From Stigonema ocellatum SAG 48.90 = DSM 106950 (GTDB taxonomy: Bacteria; Cyanobacteriota; Cyanobacteriia; Cyanobacteriales; Nostocaceae): a stretch of 64,000 nucleotides of DNA. The stretch is taken from contig JADQBA010000012.1 of NCBI GenBank assembly GCA_016903675.1, positions 1 through 64,000 of the forward strand, written 5' to 3'. This document shows positions 33,180 through 42,351 of the stretch, in pieces. A program made the position numbers and the translations under genes. The notes under the pieces were generated by a model. It did no database searches and was not told where the DNA came from. It saw nothing but the letters and a program-made list of their open reading frames with translations. The stretch's first letter is position 1; each line of letters begins with the position of its first letter.

Positions 33180-33845
33180 CTAGAGGGAGGACAAAAATGC
33201 TAAATCTCTTGGAGAGAGTGGTTTTCGGCTGCCAAATAAGCCATAGTATACGTGGTAGAATAATGACTTGCGGGTTTCGCTAATGACCCAATCAAGAGAT
33301 TCTTGGTGTTTCCACCAGCGAGGATCAGACATTGCTTCATTTGCGGGAGTAGCGTGGGTTGTGATGGCGACATCCGAGCCTAAAACCTGACGAAAAGCCC
33401 ATTGGGAACGACGCAGATGGTAGCGATCGGAAACAATGACGACCTGATGATAAGGAAAATTAGCAGAGTTCATTGTGCGGCGAAATGTCAGAGCCTCATC
33501 AAAAGTATTTTTAGGATATCCGCCCCAGTAGATTTTATGAGAAGGTAAGCCACTTTGAGTGACTATTTCCTGTAACTGTTTTGAATCTATTGCATCTGTA
33601 TATAACGCTTTCACTTGACCACCAGCTAATAAAGCGAGTGACGTTTCTATTCTGTTTCCTCCGCCCAAGGACACGACGACATCTCCGATAGGTTGAGGGT
33701 TGGATGGTGCAAGCCACTGACCATAGGAAATTAAAAGAGGCTCATGGAAGACGACAATACTTGTACAAATTACTACTAAGCCTGCGAATATGGTATTTCG
33801 GAACAACTTTCCTGATGTGAGGAGATGGAAATAAGAGTTTTTCAT
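33180..33845 (-). CDS. YdcF/SanA-like (DUF218) membrane-anchored protein, copy 2
   Basis: The second copy of the YdcF-like protein, 221 residues from ATG 33845 (MKNSYFHLLTSGKLFRNT). The DUF218 domain is nearly the same as copy 1, with VVVSLGGGNRIETSL replacing VVVCLGGGNRIETAL. The first 15 residues and the last few differ. The two genes lie in the same direction, about 2.9 kb apart, enclosing the MNT gene, the small ORF and a glycosyltransferase. This copy lies upstream of that glycosyltransferase in its transcript. Confidence 0.88.
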   Translation of the reverse strand: MKNSYFHLLTSGKLFRNTIFAGLVVICTSIVVFHEPLLISYGQWLAPSNPQPIGDVVVSLGGGNRIETSLALLAGGQVKALYTDAIDSKQLQEIVTQSGLPSHKIYWGGYPKNTFDEALTFRRTMNSANFPYHQVVIVSDRYHLRRSQWAFRQVLGSDVAITTHATPANEAMSDPRWWKHQESLDWVISETRKSLFYHVYYGLFGSRKPLSPRDLAFLSSL

Positions 33846-33931
33846 AAACACTTGGGTGTAGTTTCAATTCTCGAGTTATCTCTGACATACTAAATGCTTC
33901 CTTTTTTTTGAGCTTTTGCGATTAAGCTCCA

Positions 33932-34918
33932 CTACTTCAATATTGCTTTGATAGCGAGGCGTTTCAAGAGTTGAAACTGTTTAGGAAATCGAGCTTCCAT
34001 AGAGAGAATAATTTGATTTTTAAGTTTGTCTTGATCTTTCGGATGTTCTATCTGAAATGTACCAATGTGCTTGAGATTTCTCGCTCTCAGTTGCCTTTGA
34101 TACTGAAGATGTTGTGTTGATGCGGGAATATAGTGAGCAGTAAATGAGGAACGGGAATACTGCGGCTGTAAAGTTTCTAGGCTACCATGAATCGTTTTGG
34201 AGTTCCAAAATAGCACATCCCCCTTACGCATATTAGGCGCACGGCACTCAAGCTGATACTTGTTAATAATGTCTAACACCAGTTGCTTGTAACGTGAGTG
34301 ATTAAAGGCAATATCAAAATCCCCGCCATTTTGAGAGATATCAATTTTGTGGCTACCAGGATAAATATAGAACCTACCTGCACCAGGTTGAATATCCTCT
34401 ACAGCTACCCAAGCAGCAGTCATCCTACCGAGTTCCGAAGAATCTAAATAATAGGTATCTTGATGTGCCCATGTTGCCGGATTACCTTCAAAAAACATGG
34501 TTTGAATAATTTTTGCTGATTCTCCAAGGATAGTACAAACCGCCTCGTGCATGTTTTCATGGGTTAATATTGACAAACCAAGCTTTTTAAAGTTAGGAAA
34601 CCTATCTGTGTTCAAATCTTGAATGTTAAGTAAAGAGTTTAGCATATAACCATAAGAGGTAAGGATATGCTTTTCTGGATTACTAGAAGCTTGACGGTAT
34701 AGATAAGCATCGTAAGGCTTAACTTCTGTTTTAAAGAAAGAACGTGCTTCATCACACAACTCTGTTGGAATTAGATTGCGTAAGATGACGTAGCCATTTT
34801 CATCGTAATAATTCCGAATATCATCTGCTGTGGTCAGCAGGTTGTACATTTTGTCGGTTCCATCAATTTCATTCCTAATGGATGATTCGATTTGAAGGAT
34901 ATTTTCTGGGTTGTTCAT
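33932..34918 (-). CDS. Phytanoyl-CoA dioxygenase (PhyH) family protein
   Basis: The 328-residue protein has the Fe(II)/2-oxoglutarate-type double-stranded beta-helix fold. The metal triad is visible as HQD in WAHQDTYYLD and a later His in SKTIHGSLE. The pair FYIYPGSHK and KGDVLFWNSK are PhyH signatures. Relatives hydroxylate varied small molecules and lipids; the substrate here is unknown. In a polysaccharide locus it may modify a sugar, an acyl decoration or a lipid carrier, which is an inference. Start MNNPENILQIE is supported by upstream spacing to a GTGTGA region rather than a strong ribosome site. Confidence 0.9.
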   Translation of the reverse strand: MNNPENILQIESSIRNEIDGTDKMYNLLTTADDIRNYYDENGYVILRNLIPTELCDEARSFFKTEVKPYDAYLYRQASSNPEKHILTSYGYMLNSLLNIQDLNTDRFPNFKKLGLSILTHENMHEAVCTILGESAKIIQTMFFEGNPATWAHQDTYYLDSSELGRMTAAWVAVEDIQPGAGRFYIYPGSHKIDISQNGGDFDIAFNHSRYKQLVLDIINKYQLECRAPNMRKGDVLFWNSKTIHGSLETLQPQYSRSSFTAHYIPASTQHLQYQRQLRARNLKHIGTFQIEHPKDQDKLKNQIILSMEARFPKQFQLLKRLAIKAILK

Positions 34919-34945
34919 GTTTCACACCTAATTTCACATTATTAA

Positions 34946-35779
34946 TTACAGGGATAAGCCCATATTCTTGCGCTTAATTTCTACTACTTTAACTACAACA
35001 AAAAATTCATAAATAGCATACAGAAAGCAGCAAACCAATCCAGGAATCCCCTCAATAAATCCTAGACGTAAAAAATACATGTATGTAAATCTAGCGAGTG
35101 GTCTAATAAGCCAAAGTCTAGCTGCTAAGAGCCTGAGCTTGAGTTTTTTGCTTGATACCAATGCGCTAGTGTTTCCTGTTTCCTGAAATTTAACGATATT
35201 TTCAGCATCCCAAGAAGAGTAGCGATCGTGTCGTTCTAGCCAATCACTCACTCCTTTAGAATTGGCAAAATGGTCATAGGGAATCGTGATGCGACCAACT
35301 TTAGCACCAGATGAAAAGTGTTCCCATACACCACCAACAAAGGTGACTTCCCCTTGTTTGACAAGACGGGCATGCCAGTTAGGATAACCTTGGGTGTGCT
35401 TCAACCACTTCCCCCAAAATAGGTAACGGGGGGTAAGCTCAAAAGCGTTGTATGGATGATCACACTGTAGGCATAGGCGTTGAATCTCTGTAGCTAAATC
35501 GGGTGGGATGGTTTCATCGGCATCTACAAATAGCACCCACTCACCCGTTAAATTACAATTCTGTAAAGCCCAGTTACGCTGTTCAGAAAATTTAAATGGT
35601 GGTGGTTCGATATGGGTGAAAACTTTTGCTCCTAATGATTCTGCTAACTGTGTTGTGCCGTCAGTACTCCCTGAGTCTACAACAATAATTTCTTGACACC
35701 ACTGCAAGGAAGCTACACAACGGTTAAGGTTGGATACTTCGTTTTTGGTAAGGATAATGGCGCTGATGGGTAGATTCAC
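34946..35779 (-). CDS. Glycosyltransferase, GT2 family (WaaE/KdtX-like)
   Basis: The 277-residue GT-A enzyme has SAIILTKNEVSNLNRCVASL, VVDSGSTDGT (nucleotide side) and the metal-binding DxD as VLFVDADE. The WaaE/KdtX-type features GYPNWHARLVKQG and GGVWEHF are present. A hydrophobic C-terminus probably binds the inner membrane. In other bacteria the group adds glucose or a heptose-linked hexose to LPS core; the acceptor here cannot be assigned. Spacing to the FkbM gene is 7 bases, so they are cotranscribed. Confidence 0.92.
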   Translation of the reverse strand: MNLPISAIILTKNEVSNLNRCVASLQWCQEIIVVDSGSTDGTTQLAESLGAKVFTHIEPPPFKFSEQRNWALQNCNLTGEWVLFVDADETIPPDLATEIQRLCLQCDHPYNAFELTPRYLFWGKWLKHTQGYPNWHARLVKQGEVTFVGGVWEHFSSGAKVGRITIPYDHFANSKGVSDWLERHDRYSSWDAENIVKFQETGNTSALVSSKKLKLRLLAARLWLIRPLARFTYMYFLRLGFIEGIPGLVCCFLYAIYEFFVVVKVVEIKRKNMGLSL

Positions 35780-35786
35780 GTCTCAG

Positions 35787-36548
35787 CTAATCCCTTGTAC
35801 AATAAAAGTAGCCAAGGTGAGAATGATCGGTTCGCTTAACTCCAAAACCTTGCGCTTTTAGAATCTTCTCCAATTCATCCACATCCCCTTTTGTAGGATG
35901 AAATTCCAATGCCATACTTTTCACAGAGTGAGTCCAGGTCAAGTCTCCTTGGAATAATTGGAATTCGCCACCTTCAATATCACATTTTAAGAAGTCACAA
36001 ATACCTACACGAGCTATATATTCACGAATATCAAATTCTTGTATTTGGGGGTTTGATTCCAGCAGAGATTGTGTCCAATCATCATAAAATCCCCCGACAA
36101 CAGCACATTGAGTTACGGCACGCTCCTCGTATCCATTTTGCTTGATATTGTGCTTGACAACTTCCACAAGTTCGCATTGGGCTTCTACAGCATGAACTTG
36201 TGCGTGAGGTGCTTCCACAAGGGCAAAAACTGTAAATTCTCCTCCATTTGCACCTAAATCAAGAATATGGTGTGCTTCTTTTAATTGACCTTTTGCTGCG
36301 TAACAAAGATGCCCATACATTTCGCGTACTACGCCAAAATCGAGTTGCTCGAAATATTTTTTTTTGCCATTCCATATAACATTAAATAAGCCATGTAAAA
36401 CTTTATCTAAAGCTCCTAAGCTTCTAGTTTTAGCTAGTAAATCTAAACATTTACTTGGGTGAGATATCCAACGAATAAATAGAGGAAAAGGTAGAATGAG
36501 ACTGACGAGGAATAGCTCTTTTAACAAGCGATTTAAGTCATTTAGCAT
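35787..36548 (-). CDS. FkbM-family methyltransferase
   Basis: The 253-residue class I SAM methyltransferase has ILDLGANGGEFTVFAL (SAM site), HAVEAQCELVEVVKHNI, the FkbM-type CDIEGGEFQLF and ALEFHP. FkbM-type enzymes O-methylate sugars or polyketides; near glycosyltransferases, sugar O-methylation is the usual expectation. Its start overlaps the next upstream gene by 11 bases. The first 50 residues are hydrophobic and not part of the catalytic fold. Confidence 0.9.
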   Translation of the reverse strand: MLNDLNRLLKELFLVSLILPFPLFIRWISHPSKCLDLLAKTRSLGALDKVLHGLFNVIWNGKKKYFEQLDFGVVREMYGHLCYAAKGQLKEAHHILDLGANGGEFTVFALVEAPHAQVHAVEAQCELVEVVKHNIKQNGYEERAVTQCAVVGGFYDDWTQSLLESNPQIQEFDIREYIARVGICDFLKCDIEGGEFQLFQGDLTWTHSVKSMALEFHPTKGDVDELEKILKAQGFGVKRTDHSHLGYFYCTRD

Positions 36549-37728
36549 CGTGTTTTTTGATAATACGCATGTAATGATTTGCCATTTGCTGGGAAGCTTT
36601 GTGGATGGAGAACATAGACTCTATCCATGTTCTCGCTGTGAATGTTAATGTTTTTAATTGGCAGGGAGATTGGATCAATTCTCGAAGAGCATCTGTCCAG
36701 GTAGGTGTAACTCGCGATCGCACCCACCCTACACCACCTTCAGCCACTTCATCATGCAATCCCACCTTGTCAGAAATGAGAACGGGACAGCCACAGGCTA
36801 AAGCCTCAACAATGACATTACCGAAGTTCTCATGGCGACTCGGTAAGACAAATAAATTAGCAGCTGAGTAGATTGCTGGAAGCTGCTTAGGTTCGCATCC
36901 CTCCAGAAAACGAACCCGCTGTGATAAGTTTGCAGCTTGAAACTGCTGCTCTAGTTTAGCTTTGGTGCCATCGTCGTCGCCACCTACGAAAATCATTCGC
37001 CAGTTCAGATTCCGCAATGGAGCCAAAGCTTGTGGTAATAAATCTAACCCTTTTTTGTGATGCAGACGCCCCACATTTAAAAGCACAAAGTCATCTTCAT
37101 TCAGGTTTTGAGATTGACGCCAGACTTTTGCTTCATCGGTCGCAGGTTGCCAAAATTTGGTGTTTAAGCCGTTGGGAACGATAAAAGCCTGCGCGGGTAA
37201 CTTTAGCCAACGACACTCTTCTAGTTCTTGCCTACTAGTGTAGTGGATAGCAGCAGCATTTGTCACATTAAAGCGTTCCTGCCATAGGTAGTACGCTACT
37301 TTTTTGGCTGTTTTCTGCCGCCAAGAGTAAGGACCAAGCGCGCCATGTAGCGTAGTGACATAGGGAATTCCCCGGCTTTTAGCTGCTTTACAGGCAGCGC
37401 CACTAGTGCGCTGCCAAACACCTGAAATATCCATGATGTCAAATTCTCTAACTCTTGCTATTACTGCTTTCTCCATACCTGGACAGTTAATACCCATCCC
37501 TAGTTCTTGAGAAAAATAATTGACTTTGACACCATTACGTATTATTGGCTGGTTGAGGGGCAATTCAGGGTGATTACTTAGACCAGCATTAGAGGTAAAA
37601 ACCTCTACTTCATGACCAATAGCTGCTAATCCCTCGCAAAGTTGACTGACACAGAGAACAGGACCGCCAAACTTCCAAGCGGGGGCATAAACGGGGATGT
37701 AGAATAGAATCTTCATATTTTTTGACAT
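36538..37728 (-). CDS. Glycosyltransferase, GT4 family
   Basis: The 396-residue GT-B enzyme opens with FYIPVYAPAWKFGGPVLCVS and carries LNVGRLHHKKGLDLLPQAL and VIVEALACGCPVLISDKVG in the donor domain. The donor is not determinable. It overlaps both neighbours slightly (11 and 16 bases), so translation is probably coupled across four genes from 38825 down to 34946. Confidence 0.93.
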   Translation of the reverse strand: MSKNMKILFYIPVYAPAWKFGGPVLCVSQLCEGLAAIGHEVEVFTSNAGLSNHPELPLNQPIIRNGVKVNYFSQELGMGINCPGMEKAVIARVREFDIMDISGVWQRTSGAACKAAKSRGIPYVTTLHGALGPYSWRQKTAKKVAYYLWQERFNVTNAAAIHYTSRQELEECRWLKLPAQAFIVPNGLNTKFWQPATDEAKVWRQSQNLNEDDFVLLNVGRLHHKKGLDLLPQALAPLRNLNWRMIFVGGDDDGTKAKLEQQFQAANLSQRVRFLEGCEPKQLPAIYSAANLFVLPSRHENFGNVIVEALACGCPVLISDKVGLHDEVAEGGVGWVRSRVTPTWTDALRELIQSPCQLKTLTFTARTWIESMFSIHKASQQMANHYMRIIKKHDAK

Positions 37729-38825
37729 CTTCTAAACACTTGCAAAATTTGATCGCAAATCTGGTGGCATCTCAGCTCAAAATTCGGGTTGCTGAAGTAC
37801 TCTAATCCTTCTGGAACTACTCCTTTGGGACACTTCAGGGCTGCCAAAATTCCTGCCTTGATTTCCTGTGGATCGTCAGGGTTGACTATGAAGCCCAGTG
37901 CCCCATTCCGCACCGCCTCACGACTACCATCAACAATGCTTGCTACCACAGGAATGCCACAAGCCATTGCTTCTAGGTAGACAATACCGAACCCTTCCCC
38001 CTTACCGGGCATAACGAAGGCATCTGCTAGCCGATAGTAGTCAGCTTTTTCTGCTTCCGATATAAACCCCGTAAATACAACGTGTCTCTCAACACCTAAA
38101 GACTTTGCCTTTGTCTCTAATCGTTGGCGATCGCTTCCTTCTCCCACAATCATGTAAGCTATATTGGGAATTTCCTGAGTCAGGATTGGTAGTAACCCCA
38201 GCACTTCATCAAACCCCTTGTAACGTTCACTGGAGTCCAGACGCCCTAGGGTCATTAAGACAGTTTTACCTTCTAGCTGATGGCGCACCAGAAGGTCAGA
38301 GTTTTTGACGGCTGGCTGAAAATGCTCAAGATTGACTGTATTGGGTAGGATAAATTCTTGGACACTATCTAATTTTGCCCACTCCAGAAAACGTTCTTTT
38401 GTCAGTTCGCTAACTGAGATAATACCGTCAATTTTCTTGACCAAATTGTTAGCCAGCCAATGAGGACATGGTTGCCAAGCTTCGATGCCATGAAGTACGA
38501 GAAAAATTGGCGTTCTCGTCCAAATACCGACTAGGTAGGCAAAGGGTAGCAGGTTAATGTGACCGCATATAATGAGGTCCAACTTGGGATTGCGGATAAG
38601 CGTTTGCAAAATTGCCACTCCATAATTTAGTTTTCCATTTAAGCCTGAAGTGATGTAAGTTAATTTCTTAGGAAGTGAGCCTAGGGGATCTACAACGCGA
38701 CGTGGAATAGCAACGACTTCTATAGAGTGGGGATATGAGCATAAAGCCTGAAGAAAGTCTCGGTTGAATTTGGCTATGCCTCCTCGACCACCGAATGCAT
38801 CTGGAGTGAGGACTAAGATTCTCAT
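37713..38825 (-). CDS. Glycosyltransferase, GT4 family
   Basis: The 370-residue GT-B enzyme starts ILVLTPDAFGGRGGIAKFNR, with the Gly-rich loop of GT4 enzymes. The donor domain has MTLGRLDSSERYKGFDEVLG and VYLEAMACGIPVVASIVDG. It is the first gene of a tightly packed set after a 137-base gap, so a promoter may lie at about 38830-38960. Its sugar is unknown. Confidence 0.93.
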   Translation of the reverse strand: MRILVLTPDAFGGRGGIAKFNRDFLQALCSYPHSIEVVAIPRRVVDPLGSLPKKLTYITSGLNGKLNYGVAILQTLIRNPKLDLIICGHINLLPFAYLVGIWTRTPIFLVLHGIEAWQPCPHWLANNLVKKIDGIISVSELTKERFLEWAKLDSVQEFILPNTVNLEHFQPAVKNSDLLVRHQLEGKTVLMTLGRLDSSERYKGFDEVLGLLPILTQEIPNIAYMIVGEGSDRQRLETKAKSLGVERHVVFTGFISEAEKADYYRLADAFVMPGKGEGFGIVYLEAMACGIPVVASIVDGSREAVRNGALGFIVNPDDPQEIKAGILAALKCPKGVVPEGLEYFSNPNFELRCHQICDQILQVFRRCQKI

Positions 38826-38962
38826 TAGTTTTGAGTCATGTATAACTGTTGATTTATTAGACTTCTAAGTAGGGAATAATCAATAGATTGAAAGACACTT
38901 TTGAGCCGCTCGGTATTTCAGAGGAATACTTTTTTGTTGCATTTCAATATTGGATCAATGTA

Positions 38963-40333
38963 TCACTGGGATATTCGTTTTAGATAACCATCAAAGCCAG
39001 CACAAAAGAAAAAGAATCCAAAAACAACTTGAACAGGCCATCCTGATAATAAAAAAGGGAAGTTATCTGTGAATGCCATAACTAGAAATGTCATTATTGA
39101 AGACCTCACAATAAATTTGATTAAATTACCTTCATTACTATATTCATTTCTGTATTCATCATGTTGAAATGTCGCCAACATCATACTCCTAAACAATAAA
39201 ATGAGCGACAATATGAGTGGAAATAAATATAAAACGCCTCCGATAGATATAGAGCCATATATATAGTTATGAGCCGCACCAACCCTATCTAGAGAACTAC
39301 TGGTGACAGAGCCTTCCAATCTCTCTCTGGGAAAGCCAGTACCAATTAGTAGTAACTCTGGAGATTCTAAAATAACTTTGGTATATTCTTCCCAAATACC
39401 AAATCTTAGCTCTTCTGTAGAACCTGTGTTATCACGACCTAATACAGTCATCAGGTTAGTTGTCAGGTTTGAAATAATTTCTACACTAACAGGATTGCTT
39501 AAAAAAGTGTATATCAAAGGTATAGTTAATAGGAGAGGAATGGTAATTTTTTTTAGGGATGTTTCAAATAACTTGAGGGACGATTGAGATATATGTGTGA
39601 TATATAAAATGACAACACAGATTAAACCTATTAGTCCACCACGACTTTGTGTTAATACACAAATAAATACAAGTACTCCATAGATTGTGGATAAAATAAC
39701 TCTTCCTATGAAAGGCTTATAGTGACTAAGGCAGATAAATGATATGATTCCTAAAACAGCTAGTACGTGGGCAGAAGTAGTACTGATATCAATAAAAGTG
39801 AGTCGCTGACCACGGTCAATTCTTAAAGAAGAAATTGCCAAACAAAGAGTCGTAGCCAGAAGTATTACATTTAATCGTTTCAGTTGTAAAGGAGACAGTA
39901 ATGGATTTGTTCTAGAACTTATAAAGCTAAAGATTCCTATTAAGTAAAAACGGGAAATAAAAGATAAAAGGCTGGGTTCAAACAGAGGATAATCATGATA
40001 TAACCAACATACTAATCCCAATACTAATGGTGGAATTGCAGCAAGTATAGCTATAGGATTTGAAATTAGAATAACCAGCTTGGTTTTAGTGAAAATTAGA
40101 ATGATTATATTGATGCCGAAAAGAATTGAAACAAATTGATTTGGTGGTAAGAGAAAACTTCCTTCTCCTCTATCATATCTATCATAAAGAATAGCGTACA
40201 AAAGAAGAATCAGAAATAAACTAACTAATAGTTGACAGCGATTTGCTATATCGTTTTTTGGGCTATATGAATTGTTGTCCACAGAAATAAATATATTTAC
40301 AATAAAAATGTGATTTTTTTTGAGAGCAATCAT
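38963..40333 (-). CDS. O-antigen polymerase / ligase-like membrane protein (Wzy-like)
   Basis: The 456-residue polytopic protein has about eleven hydrophobic helices. A large periplasmic loop (about residues 300-380) contains LLIGTGFPRERLE and AAHNYIYGSISIGG, the H-N pair typical of the Wzy/WaaL ligase superfamily. In a locus with a flippase and an initiating transferase it most likely polymerises repeat units in the periplasm. Such proteins are highly divergent, so the role rests on topology and context. It is more AT-rich than the genes around it, common for wzy genes. Confidence 0.85.
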   Translation of the reverse strand: MIALKKNHIFIVNIFISVDNNSYSPKNDIANRCQLLVSLFLILLLYAILYDRYDRGEGSFLLPPNQFVSILFGINIIILIFTKTKLVILISNPIAILAAIPPLVLGLVCWLYHDYPLFEPSLLSFISRFYLIGIFSFISSRTNPLLSPLQLKRLNVILLATTLCLAISSLRIDRGQRLTFIDISTTSAHVLAVLGIISFICLSHYKPFIGRVILSTIYGVLVFICVLTQSRGGLIGLICVVILYITHISQSSLKLFETSLKKITIPLLLTIPLIYTFLSNPVSVEIISNLTTNLMTVLGRDNTGSTEELRFGIWEEYTKVILESPELLLIGTGFPRERLEGSVTSSSLDRVGAAHNYIYGSISIGGVLYLFPLILSLILLFRSMMLATFQHDEYRNEYSNEGNLIKFIVRSSIMTFLVMAFTDNFPFLLSGWPVQVVFGFFFFCAGFDGYLKRISQ

Positions 40334-40361
40334 TAAAAAAGAAACACTACAATGTGCTTTT

Positions 40362-41546
40362 TTAAATGATTAATTGATACTCCAAAATACATTGTTTTGC
40401 ATATCTTTGCCAGCTTAAATCTTGCTCTCGTAATTCCAATGCAGCTTGCTGTTTCTGCTTTAATAAATCTGGCTGAGCCGCTAGTTGCTTTAGCACAAAA
40501 GCGATCGCCTCACTGTTCTTAATAGGAACCACATACCCTGCTGCATATTCCTCAACACCTCTACCTAACTTAATTGGCTCCGCGCTAGACATTAGCAACA
40601 GGTCTTCACCGCCTGTATTTGTTGTACAAATTAATGGCAAACCACAAGCAAGAGCCTGCGCTTGCACACAAGCAAGCCCCTCTTCAATACTCCCGATGAC
40701 AAAAACGCTACTGTTGCGGTAGTAGTTTGCTAACTGTCCCTGAGGTACATGACCAATACACTTAACCCGCTCATCTGCGCCCGCCAACAAACGAGGTGTT
40801 TCCGTTGTAGCTCCACCAACCAAACACAGTTCACTATTTGGTATATTCGCCTCCATAAACGCTCGTACTAGATAGTGAATACCCTTACGCACGCTTAAAG
40901 AACCGGCATAAATAACACGGAACACATTATCTTGTTTAGACCCTAAAGAAAAGTTTTTGAGATTCGTACCAAAAGGGTTATGAACTAAGCACTGTTCAGA
41001 AAATCCCTGAGCCAGAAAACTGCGTTTAACAAACAAACTAGGCACTGCTATCCGTTCCGCCAGATCATACTCCCATAGTTCCTGAGCTACAATCTCTGGG
41101 TGCGTTTCTACCCAATCCAAACCCAACCGATGATATTCTTCCTTCAATAATTGACACTGCACCCTTATGTGAGAAGAACTACGCTCCAAGAGGAAGGGTA
41201 CGCTATTCTGTTTTGCCCAAAGCAGAGAAGGCTCAGAGAAACTCGACCACCCGTGTATCAGCGTACTCCCTTCTAAGTAACGAGCAGCAGCATGACTAAA
41301 CAAATTATGGAGCAAAGCTTGGGATTTCATCGTCAGATGTTCCCCACCGATTTGGTGGACAGCCTTGCCTAACAAAAGCGTCAAAGGCAAGCTGACAACT
41401 TTGTCATCCGGTATCCCCCATTGACGGGTTTTAAATTTAGGATAGTTAGTGATTAAACGATGTAAGACTCCAGATGCGTGTAGCTCCCGTGCTAGATCAA
41501 AAGCATGCCATCGTCCGCCAACAACAATAGTTACTTTCATATTCAT
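40362..41546 (-). CDS. Glycosyltransferase, GT4 family
   Basis: The 394-residue GT-B enzyme has VTIVVGGRWHAFDLARELH at the start and VIYAGSLSVRKGIHYLVRAF in the donor half. The usual E-x7-E element is altered to SIEEGLACVQAQALACGLPL. It overlaps the upstream methyltransferase by four bases (ATGA type) and ends 28 bases before the polymerase gene start. The substrate is unknown. Confidence 0.9.
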   Translation of the reverse strand: MNMKVTIVVGGRWHAFDLARELHASGVLHRLITNYPKFKTRQWGIPDDKVVSLPLTLLLGKAVHQIGGEHLTMKSQALLHNLFSHAAARYLEGSTLIHGWSSFSEPSLLWAKQNSVPFLLERSSSHIRVQCQLLKEEYHRLGLDWVETHPEIVAQELWEYDLAERIAVPSLFVKRSFLAQGFSEQCLVHNPFGTNLKNFSLGSKQDNVFRVIYAGSLSVRKGIHYLVRAFMEANIPNSELCLVGGATTETPRLLAGADERVKCIGHVPQGQLANYYRNSSVFVIGSIEEGLACVQAQALACGLPLICTTNTGGEDLLLMSSAEPIKLGRGVEEYAAGYVVPIKNSEAIAFVLKQLAAQPDLLKQKQQAALELREQDLSWQRYAKQCILEYQLII

Positions 41547-42337
41547 GCTGGTGTCTTTCTACCCATTACTATCAGTGTTTGTGCCCAAATTTCTTTGATA
41601 TATTCGGGAAGCGGAACAGATGGAATAATCATATTTCCAAGTATGAAAGACATAGGATAAATGATTTTAGAAATCATTCTTAAAGGATGTGCTGAAAGAA
41701 ATGAAAAATAATTGTGCGGTACTGCATAAATAGGTTGAAGACCTAAATTTTCAAACTCTCTTCTATGGGATCTACAGCTATAGTCAATTTCAGGTATGTT
41801 ATAACCAGCTAGACGTTGCTCTCGAACCATTTTTCTCATAATATGTTGACCACAGGGAACCACGGATACAATCCAGCCTCCTGGTTTAGTTAAAGAGTAA
41901 AGTTTATTCCAAATCTGCTGACGCTGTGATAAATCCAGAAAGTGTTCTACCACGCCAAAATGAAAGCATATATCATAAGAATGAGAACTTTGATACTCAA
42001 AAATATTAGCGACTGCGACACTTGCTCTAATAGCCTGAAACTTACCAACCTCCTCTAAATAATTGTGCGCTCTTACCGCCACGGCATCAGAAACATCAAT
42101 ACCGTGAACTTCAAACCCGTTAAGAGCTAACCGTGCCAGGTGAGTTCCTCCTCCACATCCCAATTCAAATAAGCGATCTGGTGGAGTTACTTTTGTAATT
42201 TGTAGTATTTTCTGCCAAACACGACCAAGCCGCCTAATTCTTTTGAGTTCTTCTGCTGAGTAGCAGTGATGTTCATATCCTTCGTATTCTAACTCTTGCT
42301 TCCAAGCTTTACTGGCATCATAAAAACTTGTGTTCAT
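41543..42337 (-). CDS. Class I SAM-dependent methyltransferase
   Basis: The 264-residue protein has LFELGCGGGTHLARLALNGF (SAM-binding), the acidic turn GIDVSD and FHFGVVEHF. This is the generic Methyltransf_11/25 fold. Substrate cannot be deduced; in this setting a sugar or lipid-linked intermediate is likely. The start is 15 bases upstream of where the flippase gene ends, so the genes are cotranscribed. Confidence 0.88.
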   Translation of the reverse strand: MNTSFYDASKAWKQELEYEGYEHHCYSAEELKRIRRLGRVWQKILQITKVTPPDRLFELGCGGGTHLARLALNGFEVHGIDVSDAVAVRAHNYLEEVGKFQAIRASVAVANIFEYQSSHSYDICFHFGVVEHFLDLSQRQQIWNKLYSLTKPGGWIVSVVPCGQHIMRKMVREQRLAGYNIPEIDYSCRSHRREFENLGLQPIYAVPHNYFSFLSAHPLRMISKIIYPMSFILGNMIIPSVPLPEYIKEIWAQTLIVMGRKTPA

Positions 42338-42351
42338 AACTAACTCCTAAT

